Shown here in pieces: positions 53,365 through 63,713 of a stretch of DNA of 64,000 bases. Source of the stretch: Lepas anatifera (Eukaryota; Arthropoda; Thecostraca; Lepadidae). Where the stretch lies: contig JAOTON010001261.1 of NCBI GenBank assembly GCA_034440635.1, positions 496,001 to 560,000 of the forward strand. Direction: 5' to 3'. A program made the position numbers and the translations under genes. The notes below the pieces were generated by a model. It searched no databases. It had not been told where the DNA came from and saw only the letters and a program-made list of their open reading frames with translations. How positions within the stretch are numbered: position 1 is the first letter of the stretch; every line of letters starts with the position of its first letter.

Positions 53365-54611
53365 ATCCGCTAACTTGAGTCCACTTCGTGGATTGCCTTC
53401 TGCGTATCAAGAAAATGTATTTTCTTGCTTGGGGATTACCGATGGACGAGCTGCAAGACTATATGGCGTCAAAGAGAGAGGAAAACGAACTTGGCTTGAT
53501 TAGGATAGGGCGCCAAAACCTGCCGATCAAGTCGAAAACGCGCTGAGACTCTGAAAAAGGGAGTTTCGAGAGAAAGAAAATATGACATCAGGTATTTTTG
53601 CTCTATGCAACCGATCTTTCACTTCACCTGTTACTACCAAATACAATTTTCCGTGCAAGGACGAGAAGCTCGCATGGCTTTAAACCAATTGCTTCACTCT
53701 GCACAACCTTGCACTAAGTTCTGGCCCCTTGGTGGAACCGAAGTTGCTTGGTTTTCACACTCGCACTGGCCCACTGCAGTCCAAACCTGTTTATCGCTTA
53801 ATAATGGCCGTGCTGCCTTTATTTACTCACAGCAGGCCCTCTATCTCACTTTGTACAGAAGCATCGCTCTCCTTGGCAAGCTTTTCCCTTTCTTCTACCC
53901 TGACCTGGCTGGCATGCATCCCAAACAATGCACGCCAAACAGGGCCGTCGACACCGGAGCCATCAGGAACGGCGTCATCTCCAGTCGTCCCAGTCCATCT
54001 CTCGAAATGATTGCGCTCTAATGATAAAAGCGCTAAACTTGACAAACATTTATTTTTCGATGTGAGTCTGTTTATTACGACGAATGATGTGTATCATCCT
54101 GTCCCGGTGATCGAAACAATGGGAAGTGGAAGCTAGCTTCCATAACTATGGGACCTCCCTCGCCATACCATGCTAAAACATCCATGGCAGTGTCATTGGT
54201 ACGTTAGTACCGCCGTTGGTACCTGGTACAACTGGGCACAGAGTGATGTTACATCCATACTGTTGACCCCAGCCGATAGCAAGAGGGCCCATCTCTGCAA
54301 GATCCAGAATAAAGGGGAGGAGTGTGTGTAGGTACACATGCATTATTTACACGTGCCATGCTGCTGATGGCGTCCGATTATCGAGTATTGCACAATCACG
54401 AAGTGCTGTCCGTGAAAATGCTGACTCGAGATTAGGTATATTATATGTTATATATGCATTCTTAGAGATGTCCATGTTGCCATGGCCATTACTCTCCGTT
54501 TACAAAGCACTTTTCTCGGTGACACTGATTATGGCTAGACACAGATTGTACTGATTATGGATTCCAGATTACACACTATCATGATTATGAAATGAAACAT
54601 AATCATAGATT
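53365..54611. other. Intergenic stretch with one unrecognised open frame
   Basis: A 138-codon plus-strand frame (53605-54021) has no domain I can name. GATTATGG words recur at 54545-54650 and may be the 3' tail of the adjoining LINE fragment. Confidence 0.4.
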
Positions 54612-55190
54612 TTATGGATTATGGATTAGCACAGCAACACAGATTATGGCTTTAGGATCGCATGGATTTTTGTTTATTTTCTGTTTGAAGCTGTAGCTGT
54701 TCTTGGTGTGCCTTGCTGTGGCGGGAAGTGTGTTCCAGGTTCTGACAGCTCGATGTGGGAACCTCTTGTATGTTGTTCCTAAGTTTGGTGGTCTCGTGTT
54801 GGCAGTTTGGATGATGGTGGTGTCGGCTGATGCACGTCTAGTCCTGCATGATACCTCATACCTTTTTTGATGAGATACATTTTTCTGTGGGCCCTCAGTT
54901 AGGTGGGCCAATTTACGAATGGCTCATGAGTCGCATGTTGATGCGAGTTCAGTAAAGCCTGGCCACCCGAACTCCCGCCTGGCTGCGCTGATTCGGTCGT
55001 ACTTTTTCTTACCGGTGGCGATTCGAACCCCGAAGTTCACGACCTTGTTCAGCCTTTAGTGGTTCTGGTCAGTGACTGGAGCCCAAGAGGGCAGACAGTA
55101 CCGCATGTGAGGAGACGCGAGGTCTTCTATCAGCGTTTTGGTTGTTTTCCTGGGGAGTGTGAGCCAGCTTGTTCATAGAGACAAGTGAAC
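54612..55190 (-). pseudogene. 3' end of a second non-LTR retrotransposon (RT C-terminus)
   Basis: The minus strand reads PRKTTKTLIEDLASPHMRYC, then a stop, then NKVVNFGVRIATGKKKYD, RISAARREFGW and finally KRFPHRAVRTWNTLPATAR. These are the standard blocks after the RT palm in LINE ORFs: a region like LPHLRYC, the NFAARVVTGxxKYDHI-like block, and the RxxxxWNxLP end. At least one in-frame stop separates them and the catalytic region is absent. It differs in sequence from the LINE at 16520-20100. Confidence 0.8.
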
Positions 55191-55714
55191 CAAATCATCG
55201 TTTTGCGGCTATGGATGGTTATTGATCCCCGGTCAGAAGTATATCCAAAGTTATTCCTTTACTTAGTTATTCCTATACTATCCTCCAAAGTAAACCCATA
55301 ACTATATATCATGTTTATAGTTATGTTTTATTATACGAGATGCCACGAGCACTGGACAATAACTACGAAGGATTAGTTTTGCCAAGGCTTTACTGGAGCC
55401 CAATGGGGAAACGGTGAAATCGTGTGGCATAAAGTGGCACGTTTTAACACCCTAACCACACTCTTTTATGTTATCTATCGGTCGTTTTTTTTCTTCGTAC
55501 AATCAGCTTAGTTTGGGCAATAGTGGCTTTCAGCAAAGGGCACAATAGAACAAGGTGGCATGAAACAAGAAACAGGTCTGCAGATATTTGTGATTAGGGA
55601 GGCACTGGATCCCATTGAATTCAGATCCCTGGTGCTAAAGGCCCATGGATCGGTGAATGGGGAGGAGACTAGGGCCTGAGAACAGTTCTATTTTCCATGT
55701 AAAAATCTATTGTG
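55191..55714. other. Intergenic stretch, nothing recognised
   Basis: About 0.5 kb, AT-rich in part, with no repeat or domain named. Confidence 0.4.
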
Positions 55715-55875
55715 TTAACACGTGCGGTAGATACAGGGCTCCTGAAGTACCTCCCCTGAGATCTCGGAACCAAGAGGGTTAGGAAAACGACATTTATGGG
55801 CGTTTGCGGGATTCGGGTGATCAATGTCATAAATAATGTTCATTGTACTAGGTCAAAATTTTCAAGGTCACTTCA
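55715..55875 (+). mobile_element. Fragment of a TTAA-2 MITE
   Basis: TTAACACGTGCGG starts the segment, followed by CCTGAGATCTCGGAACCAAG and AGGGTTAGGAAAACG, which match the left end of the intact TTAA-2 copy at 18681. The right end is missing. Confidence 0.65.
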
Positions 55876-56034
55876 AGTCTTCGCATCAATAAGTGAATCC
55901 ATTTAACCATGTTTTGTAATTGATAATGATAATAGGTATATATTTAGGGAGTGCTGAGGCGAGGAGCATGATTATAAGGTGGCAATATGCTAAATGACCT
56001 TCCTCATCGAATTCTGGATGTAAAATGAATATAA

Positions 56035-56220
56035 TACACTGGGATTATATATTCGGGCACAGCCGTTCATCAGAATCAGCATAAAACAATGGGTAAAGTT
56101 ACAAATTCTTGGTCTTAGTGTAGCAAGACCTCTACACTATGACCAAGAATTTGTGATCTTACCCATATCATTATGCTGATTATGATGAAGGTCTGTGTCC
56201 GAATATGTAATCCCGGTGTA
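56035..56220. mobile_element. Full-hairpin mariner-type MITE, 182 bp
   Basis: TA at each end (56035-56036 and 56219-56220) flanks a sequence whose two halves are near complements from CACTGGGATTAT to CCCGGTG. Arms of about 87 bp have roughly 14 mismatches and the central loop is about 8 bases. TA duplication and CAC-type ends suggest Tc1/mariner. A transcript would fold like a microRNA precursor. Confidence 0.85.
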
Positions 56221-56404
56221 TCAGATCTAGTTCAGATTCAGAATTCGAGGAGGCAGATCAGTTAACATTTTTCAACTTATAATAATATATAGTAATAAGC
56301 TACTTGTCAAGAAAAAGTGCAATTGGGACCGCAGGAGCAAACAGGGCTAAGTGACATGATCTGCTTAGCTTGAACATCTTCATGAGCTTCTTAACGGTCG
56401 TGAA

Positions 56405-56553
56405 GAGTGGCGGATGCATCCCGTTGGTTTGGGTAGAGGGGGGGCAACGGGGCCCAAGATCATTGAACCCATTTGGTTTTTCAGTACAATCGGAGAAAAT
56501 CGGGAGCCTTGGGGCAAATGTCTTTTGCACTCCCCCCGTGGATCCGCCAGTGG
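56405..56553. mobile_element. Possible short hAT-like MITE
   Basis: The left end AGTGGCGGATGCATCC and the right end GTGGATCCGCCAGTG are inverted relatives around about 150 bp of G-rich sequence. No clean 8-bp duplication was found. Confidence 0.5.
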
Positions 56554-56919
56554 CCATAAAAGTAAGACAGTAAGCTTTTTTAGATGGTCCTCGACGGTTA
56601 TCGCTGCTCCATCTGCACCACAGCTAAAAGTAATTAAAGCACGTGGTTTCAAAAGTTCCAGCTAAGGAGTTCTTTCGAAGACCGGTATTCTTATACTCAA
56701 GCTGTAGTGCAAAGAATATGTCGCTTCATCTCTTCCGGAATGAAAAGATCGGCCCCTACACTTGGAGGAACACGAGCCGTGTAAAGGTGACCCTGAAACC
56801 GGCGAATGTCATTGCCGGCCGAGGCACTGGGTCAGTGTGACTTGCCGATCTCTGCCAGCCCCGTCTGGGGCAGCTCAGGACACAATAGCAGCCACCGTTC
56901 TGACGCCCACGCTAACGGG

Positions 56920-57140
56920 GGTCCGGCCCAAGGTGTCGGCATACGCGGACTCAGAGGTCCGGCCCAAGGTGTCGGTCATATGCGGGTCCAGGGGTCCGGC
57001 CCAAGGTGTCGGTCATATCCGGGTCCAGGGGTCCGGCCCAAGGTGTCGGCCATATGCGGGTCCAGGGTTTAGGCCCAAGGTGTCGGCCATATGCGGGTCC
57101 AGGGGTGAGGCCCAAGGTGTCAGCCACACGCAGATTCGGA
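56920..57140. repeat. 37-bp minisatellite, six units
   Basis: Units begin GGTCCGGCCCAAGGTGTCGG and continue CATATGCGGGTCCAGG. Spacings are 36-38 bp, so the frame is not kept and open frames across the array (56762-57145 and others) are judged non-coding. Confidence 0.9.
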
Positions 57141-57144
57141 TCTA

Positions 57145-58146
57145 GTAGGGATGAGAGTTGCAGATCATCCCCTCATCAAGCCTCAACGCCGCTGTGAAAA
57201 ACCTCAGCGATTGACACCGTGGTACGTCGTTTTGCATCCACTCTTAGAATGCAGGTATCGTCGCCCGCGTGATTAGATTTGACGCTCTTATAGGCCACCC
57301 TGCCCAAAAGTGGCACCCCTCCATTTCAAACGGCGCCAGTCTGTCCGAAAAGTACGCCCCTTCACAAATCCTGGATTTTCTCAATCCTGGATTTGCGGTT
57401 ACCTGGAAAATCTTGGATCTGCAATCCAGGATTGAATTTAAATCCAGGATTGAAAATCCTAGATTTTCCTGCGGTGTCTGCAGCTTAAAGCTGAAAAAAG
57501 GTCTTCGGGCATTCTTTTTTGCCTACGTGTGGTCTCCTACCATACATAATCATAGATGTAATGGATTTTCATGATGATTGATGCAAAGTGTAACTCTAAG
57601 TTGGAAGGTGTCTTGGAAAAAAGCGAAAAAGAAAGAGTCCAGCCCGAGTGTTTTCTAGCTATTTCTGCTATCGTCAAATAACTTTTTGTTGCTACACGAT
57701 CTATGCTATCGTGTCTTCTTCCAACATAATAATTTCACTTCACTTATATCCCACGACATCGATGGCTTTCATTTCTAATTGGATTATGATCTACGAATTG
57801 GCTACGTTCCAAATTTGCACGAACATTGAACAGTGTATTGGATTGAGAGATAGGGTCATCCTGCAGATAAAAAATCAGACAAGAACATATGTAGAAAGGC
57901 GAATAGTGTAGAACCGTTTGGGAAATCAAAACAGCAATGCTCGTACAACCCATTGCGTTTTGCAGAAAATTGGGCGATTGGGGTCTCCTCCGTTCAAAGG
58001 AAGAGATAATCAACCCGTTACGTTCTATGGGTGTCTTCTCCAGTCCCACTGCTCTTTCCGGTTCCAATTAATAGACAATTTCTAAAAAAATATTTAGCAC
58101 GTAGCACCAGCCTCTTAGTTCAGCATACAACATATCCTGTACATAC
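57145..58146. other. Stretch with a small AATCCAGGATT inverted repeat, otherwise unrecognised
   Basis: Between 57368 and 57460, CAATCCTGGATT and its complement recur to form arms of about 30 bp around a 25-35 base loop. Short open frames nearby have no recognised domain. If the exon at 58147-58348 is real, part of this is its intron. Confidence 0.55.
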
Positions 58147-58348
58147 CTGACCATAAATCCCAGTGTTTCATTGCCAAACTTGAGCTCGATATTTCTGCCG
58201 ACCTTCTTCTTACATTATTGAGCCGATATTTCTTCCAACATTCTTCAATCAGCCGAAGCCCCAACGGACCCAACGTCAGGTGCTTTTGACCCATTACGTC
58301 ACCAAACCCGTGCCTGATTTGTATTCGGGTCGGAACATTGTGGGACAT
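58147..58348 (-). CDS. Candidate first coding exon of an unrecognised gene
   Basis: On the minus strand an ATG at 58348 opens a 67-codon frame starting MSHNVPTRIQIRHGFGDVMG and continuing LGPLGLRLIEECWKKY. It runs to a consensus donor (GGTCAG followed by GTATGT, with the junction at 58147). An upstream in-frame ATG at 58429 lies inside the X-box motif, so the inner ATG is preferred. An alternative donor (AATAAT followed by GTAAGA) lies inside the frame. No protein family was recognised. The X-box 74 bp upstream hints at a ciliary gene. This is a single-exon guess and could be chance. Confidence 0.35.
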
Positions 58349-58421
58349 TTTGTCTGATGACTTGCGTCCACTGAATTGTGCCCTCCTTACCGCTGCCGTG
58401 TCACAAGTCTCAGGGACGCCG

Positions 58422-58435
58422 GTAACCATAGCAAC
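58422..58435. promoter_or_regulatory. Perfect RFX X-box motif
   Basis: GTAACCATAGCAAC fits all 14 positions of the X-box consensus GTHNYYATRRNAAC recognised by RFX factors at ciliary genes. It lies 74 bp upstream of the minus-strand ATG at 58348 and about 36 bp upstream of a plus-strand ATG at 58471. Confidence 0.55.
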
Positions 58436-58470
58436 CAGTGAGTCATGGCGTGCGGCATCTGGAGGTCAAC

Positions 58471-58566
58471 ATGTCTAGCGTTTTAAAACCCACGCCATTG
58501 CGACTCGGAAAACATTTCAAACAAGTTCTTCGTCCCGTTCGGCTGAGACTTCTGACCTTTCGCTGA
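58471..58566 (+). other. Short divergent open frame next to the X-box
   Basis: A 31-codon frame, MSSVLKPTPLRLGKHFKQVL onward, ends in TGA. If it is the start of a gene, a splice donor within it was not evident. It is noted because it starts close to the X-box and opposite to the minus-strand candidate exon. Confidence 0.2.
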
Positions 58567-58708
58567 AATTGTCAGCAAAATACCTTCCTGGCTCTCCCGT
58601 CCCGAGAGAAAGACTTAGCAAGTTATCGGAAGGCCTGTCGCAGATGGGGTGCCATAAGCCGCAGAGTGCTATTGGAATGACCTAGAAATATGGTAAAACA
58701 AAGGACAG

Positions 58709-59050
58709 AAAAACGCTAGAAAACATAAAACTCACCCGTCGGCAAAAAGGTCAAACAAGCTAAAATCTAAAATCATAAGACGAAGGCAGCCTAAAAAGCC
58801 AAAGACCAGAAAACAAAACGCCTATACCCTAAAAAGCCCAAAAAGGGTAAGACAAGGTAAAGATAAAAAACATGGGGGATTAAATAAAGCTACGTTTCGG
58901 TCCCTAAACGTCGTCAGGCGAGGAATGGCTTTTTGGCCTTTTTAGGGCTAAAACGTTTTAGTTTCTGGGCTTTGGCTTTTTAGGCTGCCTTCGTCTTATG
59001 TTTTTTTTCCTTTTTACCGACGGGTAGGTTTTAAGTCTTTTAGCACTTTT
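58709..59050. mobile_element. Inverted-repeat element with arms of about 125-140 bp
   Basis: The left arm (about 58709-58850) and right arm (about 58925-59050) share, as complements, CCCGTCGG, CATAAGACGAAGGCAGCC and TAAAAAGCCAAAG. The spacer holds GCTACGTTTCGGTCCCTAAA and CGTCGTCAGG. This resembles a MITE or a Penelope-like terminal fragment. No target duplication was identified. Confidence 0.65.
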
Positions 59051-60045
59051 ACTGTGCTGTGTGTGTTTAAGTGTGTATGTGTGTCATGTGTTTAAGGTTC
59101 TAGGTCATTCCCACAACACACCGAGTTAAAGTTGGAACAGCTCGTCCCATGCCGTCCCCGTTTTGTCCCGGTCGGTCATTCCTCCGTCCCATCTGACCCC
59201 ACGCAGACTCCCGCGGTACCGGACTATTGCGAGGTGGGTATAACGGATTAAAACTGTGTAATGGACCTGAATTAATCTCCTGAGTTCTGGGTGATACTGA
59301 ATTCCTCGGGTCAGGGAGATGCTGAAGCCAGTGAAGTGGATTTTTGTAGTTAGGTTAGTAAAAAGACGATTCTCAGCGGAAATGACAGAACGGAAACGCT
59401 ACTATGATACACAGGGTTTCCGGGCTACGGTCTTACAGTCTTTGAAAACTGCTTATCTTCTTCGTGTTTTCCGTTGTTGTATCATGTTCCATGGTAGAGC
59501 TTAGCAGCTTCTCAAACTAAAAGGGGCTTAACACAATTGTGTTTTCCCCTTGTGTCACCTCCATCAGCTTTATGGTGTCACCACCAGCTTTTGTAGCTAC
59601 CTATTGGCCAATAGACCTGCTGGATGGAACCAGCGACAGAGTCGTAAAACGTTTCTAGGCGTGCCATAAATGACGCATCAACATCCGGTTGTTTCTAGAA
59701 GGAATTCCGGCACCAGACAGGCCAGTGGCCTTGAACCATTCACATTGATACCTTATACTGTGAGGAAGAACAGAATGAAGGAAAAAGTGAACGGTCCATT
59801 CACAACGAGTTTTTATTCGTAATATTCCATAGCATTATTTGAGCATTTTTATTGCAACAGGTACAGACGTAAGAAGGATACAACTTTCAACGCTGTGGAA
59901 TGAAAGCTTCCTGGATCCAAACACTTAGCCTCTCTTTTTTTCTTGGGACTTCGCGATGAAGTCAAGGTTACGTGGCGTCGTTAAAGTTGCGTGGCAGGAA
60001 AGTAAGTGAATTTTTGGCTGTGATAGAATAAACATTTTGCTGTTT
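59051..60045. other. Intergenic stretch, nothing recognised
   Basis: Short open frames only. Confidence 0.4.
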
Positions 60046-60125
60046 GGTGGATTTGAACTTGCGACCTTCTGCTAAATTTACGGAGTGCCACAAGCCGAGC
60101 CGAACGCGTGCGTTAACCGAATGTG
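60046..60125 (-). repeat. tRNA-like segment, possible SINE head
   Basis: On the minus strand AGAAGGTCGCAAGTTCAAATCC is a good T-arm with B-box, preceded by GGTTAACGCACGCG as a weak A-box. The region between is longer than in a tRNA, so it is not called a tRNA gene. Confidence 0.35.
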
Positions 60126-60660
60126 ACTTCCGGACCCACTTAATCATAAATTCAACGAGGGACACTTGGCTCGTAAGGGGTATTCATGAGTTGAGTTTTT
60201 AATCCGAAGACTTATAAGACAAATACATGTGCAGTAGCCAGAAAAAGATAAAGCATGCTGCAATGTTCTGTTAAAGCTTCTCAGACCATGTTCACATCCT
60301 CCATGACCTTGAAGTTGAGTGGGTCGTGGATAAGTGTTTTACCTCCCGCTTGAGCATAGTAATCGTGTTTGTTACTAGCCAAGGATTTTTTCGCTCAGGG
60401 CGTGGCTGATAGCAATTTAAGTCGGGCGTGGTCTCTAACTCCCAACTGCAAGGATACCTGAAAATTTATGGGTAAAATAAAACTGCGCATACGAAGAAGG
60501 CTTGCCCCGCTGGATGCTGCAAGAGGACTTCAGGCTTTAACAGTGGCGCATATTGCATCTCCTAATCAAAGGTACTTGATGGGATAGAGACGTGATATTT
60601 GCATTTTTCAGACAGTCTAGCAATATAAACCTTCTGGGCTTTGTGTTATCAGAATAGTGC

Positions 60661-60750
60661 CTACAGGGCACTGTGTCCCTACAGGGCACTGTGTCCCTAC
60701 AGGGCACTGTGTCCCTACAGGGCACTGTGTCCCTACAGGGCACTGTGTGC
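60661..60750. repeat. 18-bp tandem array, five units
   Basis: Five copies of CTACAGGGCACTGTGTCC, identical except for the last unit. On the minus strand they lie in a 160-codon open frame (60537-61019) and encode DTVPCR repeats, since 18 is a multiple of three. The rest of that frame has no recognised domain. Confidence 0.95.
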
Positions 60751-62106
60751 CTAAGCGGCATTCGTCCTGAGCGAAACAACCATAGATGGGCCATAAAATA
60801 CAAATTGTGACTTTGTGATGATAGTTTCATGTAGACACGCCCCACCTTTACAAAACAGAATACTGCGAGTCTTTCTGGGCGCTGCTTAGGGATAACTAAA
60901 CTAACAAAGCATACTACAGCTCTCTGAAAAGCATTCATGCTGTCAAAAATCTCAACTCTATCACCAAAGGAAAAATGTGGCATGCGTATAGTCTCCCGAA
61001 TCGGTGTAAGGCAGTACACGGGGTTAATTCAGAATGAAAAGCTGCGCTTCAACTAGTTGTGCAGCCTGACAATTGCGATGATACAACAAAAAAATCGAAC
61101 AGATAATCCTTGACAATTCCGAAAATGTTATTTCCATGCGTTTTGAAGACTTAGACGCGAGGAATAGCATGTGAGGCAGGCATGTTTCAGCTCGTCTTAC
61201 TTTCCAGAGTGTGTAGGAAATCTTGAGTAGAAAAGCTATTAATATTTCACTGTGTTCCGGGTATTTTTAAAATTCACTCGGCAGCAGCAAGGAGGTTCCA
61301 TACGGACAGTTTTGTTTCCAATCTCGCTGCAGTCATCCGTTGTCGGTTGTTGTTGTTGTTGTTGTCGACGTCTGTTCTGAGCCTTGATTCACGCAAATGT
61401 AGCGCTGTAGCCGTGTGATGTCTTGCATATCGTCATATGTACAAGCGACATTGGAAAAGCGCCATTAATCATCCTGTAGAAACACTGACCACTCTGATAT
61501 CGCTTGTCACTCTGGCGTCCTTGAAAACAACGCATTCATTTCTGTGTTCGGGTAAGGGAGTATGTACTTCGCATACAACGTGCTATGCCAACATTGCAGT
61601 TTGTATGGTCAGGAGACCCTTCTGTGCAAGTGAGTGTCCTGCTAACTTTCTCCTGCGAGTTATGCAACAGCGGGTCATCATAGACGGAATCAGGCATTGC
61701 AAGCCAGAGGTGCAGCCAGTAGAGTTGCCTGGGAAACATCTAATCGCATCTCTATTTTCTTATCAAATCTACTGTGATTCTTACACATTTCTATTGACCA
61801 AATACAAATTTATTATGGACCGGAAGGTGTTGAGCAATTGGATGGGGAATTAATGACCTACCTCTTGCAATCACTTTGCGTATGCAGGAAGGTGCTAAGT
61901 GCTGGTAAGTGGACAGTGCGCTTGCAAACAGGGCAGAGAGGGTGCTAGAATAAGATACACACCGTGCAAGCAACTCAGTCACATGTTGCGGGAGCTCTCC
62001 CAGCACCCAGAGGCTCCACTTGCAAAGTAGGTATATCACCGCTGGCACGGCACCCGGGGAGTGAGGTGCTTTTCAAATCGCAGAGATGTTTAGATGCAGC
62101 AGTTGC
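60751..62106. other. Intergenic stretch, nothing recognised
   Basis: A short GTT run lies at about 61347-61363. The 138-codon plus-strand frame at 61437-61853 has no recognised domain. Confidence 0.4.
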
Positions 62107-62283
62107 ATGTCCGCCAGTGGCATATCCAAGGGAGGGAGAGGACGTTAGGCGGCTCAACCCCCCCCCAAATGTCCGAGCCCTATAATTAATACACAAGCGA
62201 GGGGCTGCCCGAGGTACTGGCGGGTGAGGCTCGAGCCCTCTGCCCCCCCCAAATGAATTCCTGGATCCGCCACTGATGTCCGT
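62107..62283. mobile_element. Small hAT MITE, 161 bp
   Basis: ATGTCCGC and ATGTCCGT (7 of 8 bases) flank an element starting CAGTGGCATATCCAAGG and ending CCTGGATCCGCCACTG. It contributes the VADPGIHLGGAEGS end to a long minus-strand open frame (62154-62717), which is therefore not a gene as it stands. Confidence 0.85.
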
Positions 62284-62868
62284 GGTTCAGAGTGCAGCTC
62301 GTCCAAAGCAGTCCTCTCATGAGCTAATGTAACTCTCAATGTCTCTTCTGTGAATAATAAGTCTCTAAGGTAGGGTGATGTATGTACAATCATGACACCA
62401 TACTGATAAAGTATGGACAGTGCCAAAATGTGTCGGTCTATCTGGGAGCATCGTGAAGTTGTTGAACATAACGAGCCAACAGAGCTGGAACGGCCACGAT
62501 AACTCTTCACAAATGCAGGAATCGACAGATGATACTTCAAGAAAATTTCCGGATTTTTTTCATATAGTGACTGGGTGGAAAGCAAACGCTGGACACCACT
62601 ACATTTTGGCACTGCTGCTCCAAACTTTAGGATGCTCACAATGTAGCTAAACATGTAAAAATTTACGGAAATTTTCCAAACACCAACAGCACATGTAAAC
62701 ATCTGAAAACATGCCAAAAAACATTCAGGAATGTACTACTTGGCAGTTACTAAGTTGTTGCTTGGAAACATTTGGAATACCACAAAGGGGAAAAAGGAAC
62801 TTTGCTCTCAGTGGTAGATCCAGGACCTCATTTCGAACGATTGGCTCGGATCAGTCTCCGCCTATGAA
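62284..62868. other. Stretch with an unrecognised minus-strand open frame
   Basis: On the minus strand about 62276-62717 is open and includes LRDLLFTEETLRVTLAHERT, which looks protein-like, but no family was recognised and the frame runs into the MITE. Low confidence that it codes. Confidence 0.25.
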
Positions 62869-63713
62869 TGAACACGCGCATTGACGGGGGGCGGGTACCC
62901 CCCCCCTCGGGTTTTTCGGAGATAGCATAAAAACGGCGGCGCGTAGCTCCGCCATACTTGGCATACCTTTTTCCTCATGATTTTTAAAACTTCTGTGAAA
63001 ATTTTAAGGTTAGGTCATCCAAGGTCAGGTCACCAGTACAGGTCAAGTGACCCGAACTCAAAAAAGTTTAAGATAGCATAAGTCGGAGCAGGGTGAACTT
63101 ATCCAATTGAAACTCATATCACATAATGGCCCCACCGAGTTCTCTAAAAAAATGTTCCGGTATTTTTGATATCGATGACCTAAGGTCAGGTACGAGGCAT
63201 GACCTCTCCATTGGAAATACATGGGAAAAATGGTTTTTGCGTAATAACTCAGTAACCGATGGTGATAGAGCATTTATTTTAGCTTCATTAGACTCGCCTG
63301 GGCTTTGCGGTTCTAATGATATGCATTTTATATAATTTGACCCTGACCTGACCTCAGGTCAGGTCAAATCCTTGATTTGACCTAGCAAGGTCAAATTATA
63401 TATCATTCGATTCGGCTTGCTGAAAGGATTCATATAGTTCAAGTCGTTTGCTCTATCTTTACTTGTTTCAGATGAAATGGCCGAAAAACTGAATTTACAT
63501 GTTATCCCTATGACGGCTGTTTTTGACCTCTCGTGACCTTAAATGTGACCTGAAAAAAATGGTTCAAATATTTTCGATGGAGAAGTGGATGGGCAACCCA
63601 ACGCCGTTTACCGTTTTTCGCTACCTACCGTGGTTCTCGAGATCTTAGGGGGGCGGGTACGCACCCCCCGTCAATGCGAAGGTGGCTCAGACCCCCGTCA
63701 ATGCGCGTGTTAA
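62869..63713. mobile_element. TTAA-1 MITE, GGTCA-rich, second copy
   Basis: Inverted ends CACGCGCATTGACGGGGG are flanked by TTAA on the right (63710-63713) and a decayed TGAA on the left (62869-62872). The interior repeats that of 29882-30712, including the GGTCA palindrome at 63344-63366. No transposase is present. Confidence 0.85.

Noticed and set aside
58880..58925. Possible hammerhead ribozyme (CTGACGA and GAAAC words)
   Set aside because: The bases between the two core words do not pair to make stem II; the segment instead forms a simple ACGTTT/AAACGT hairpin.
62154..62717. 187-codon minus-strand open frame
   Set aside because: Its C-terminal part is the translated hAT MITE at 62115-62275 and no known domain covers the rest.
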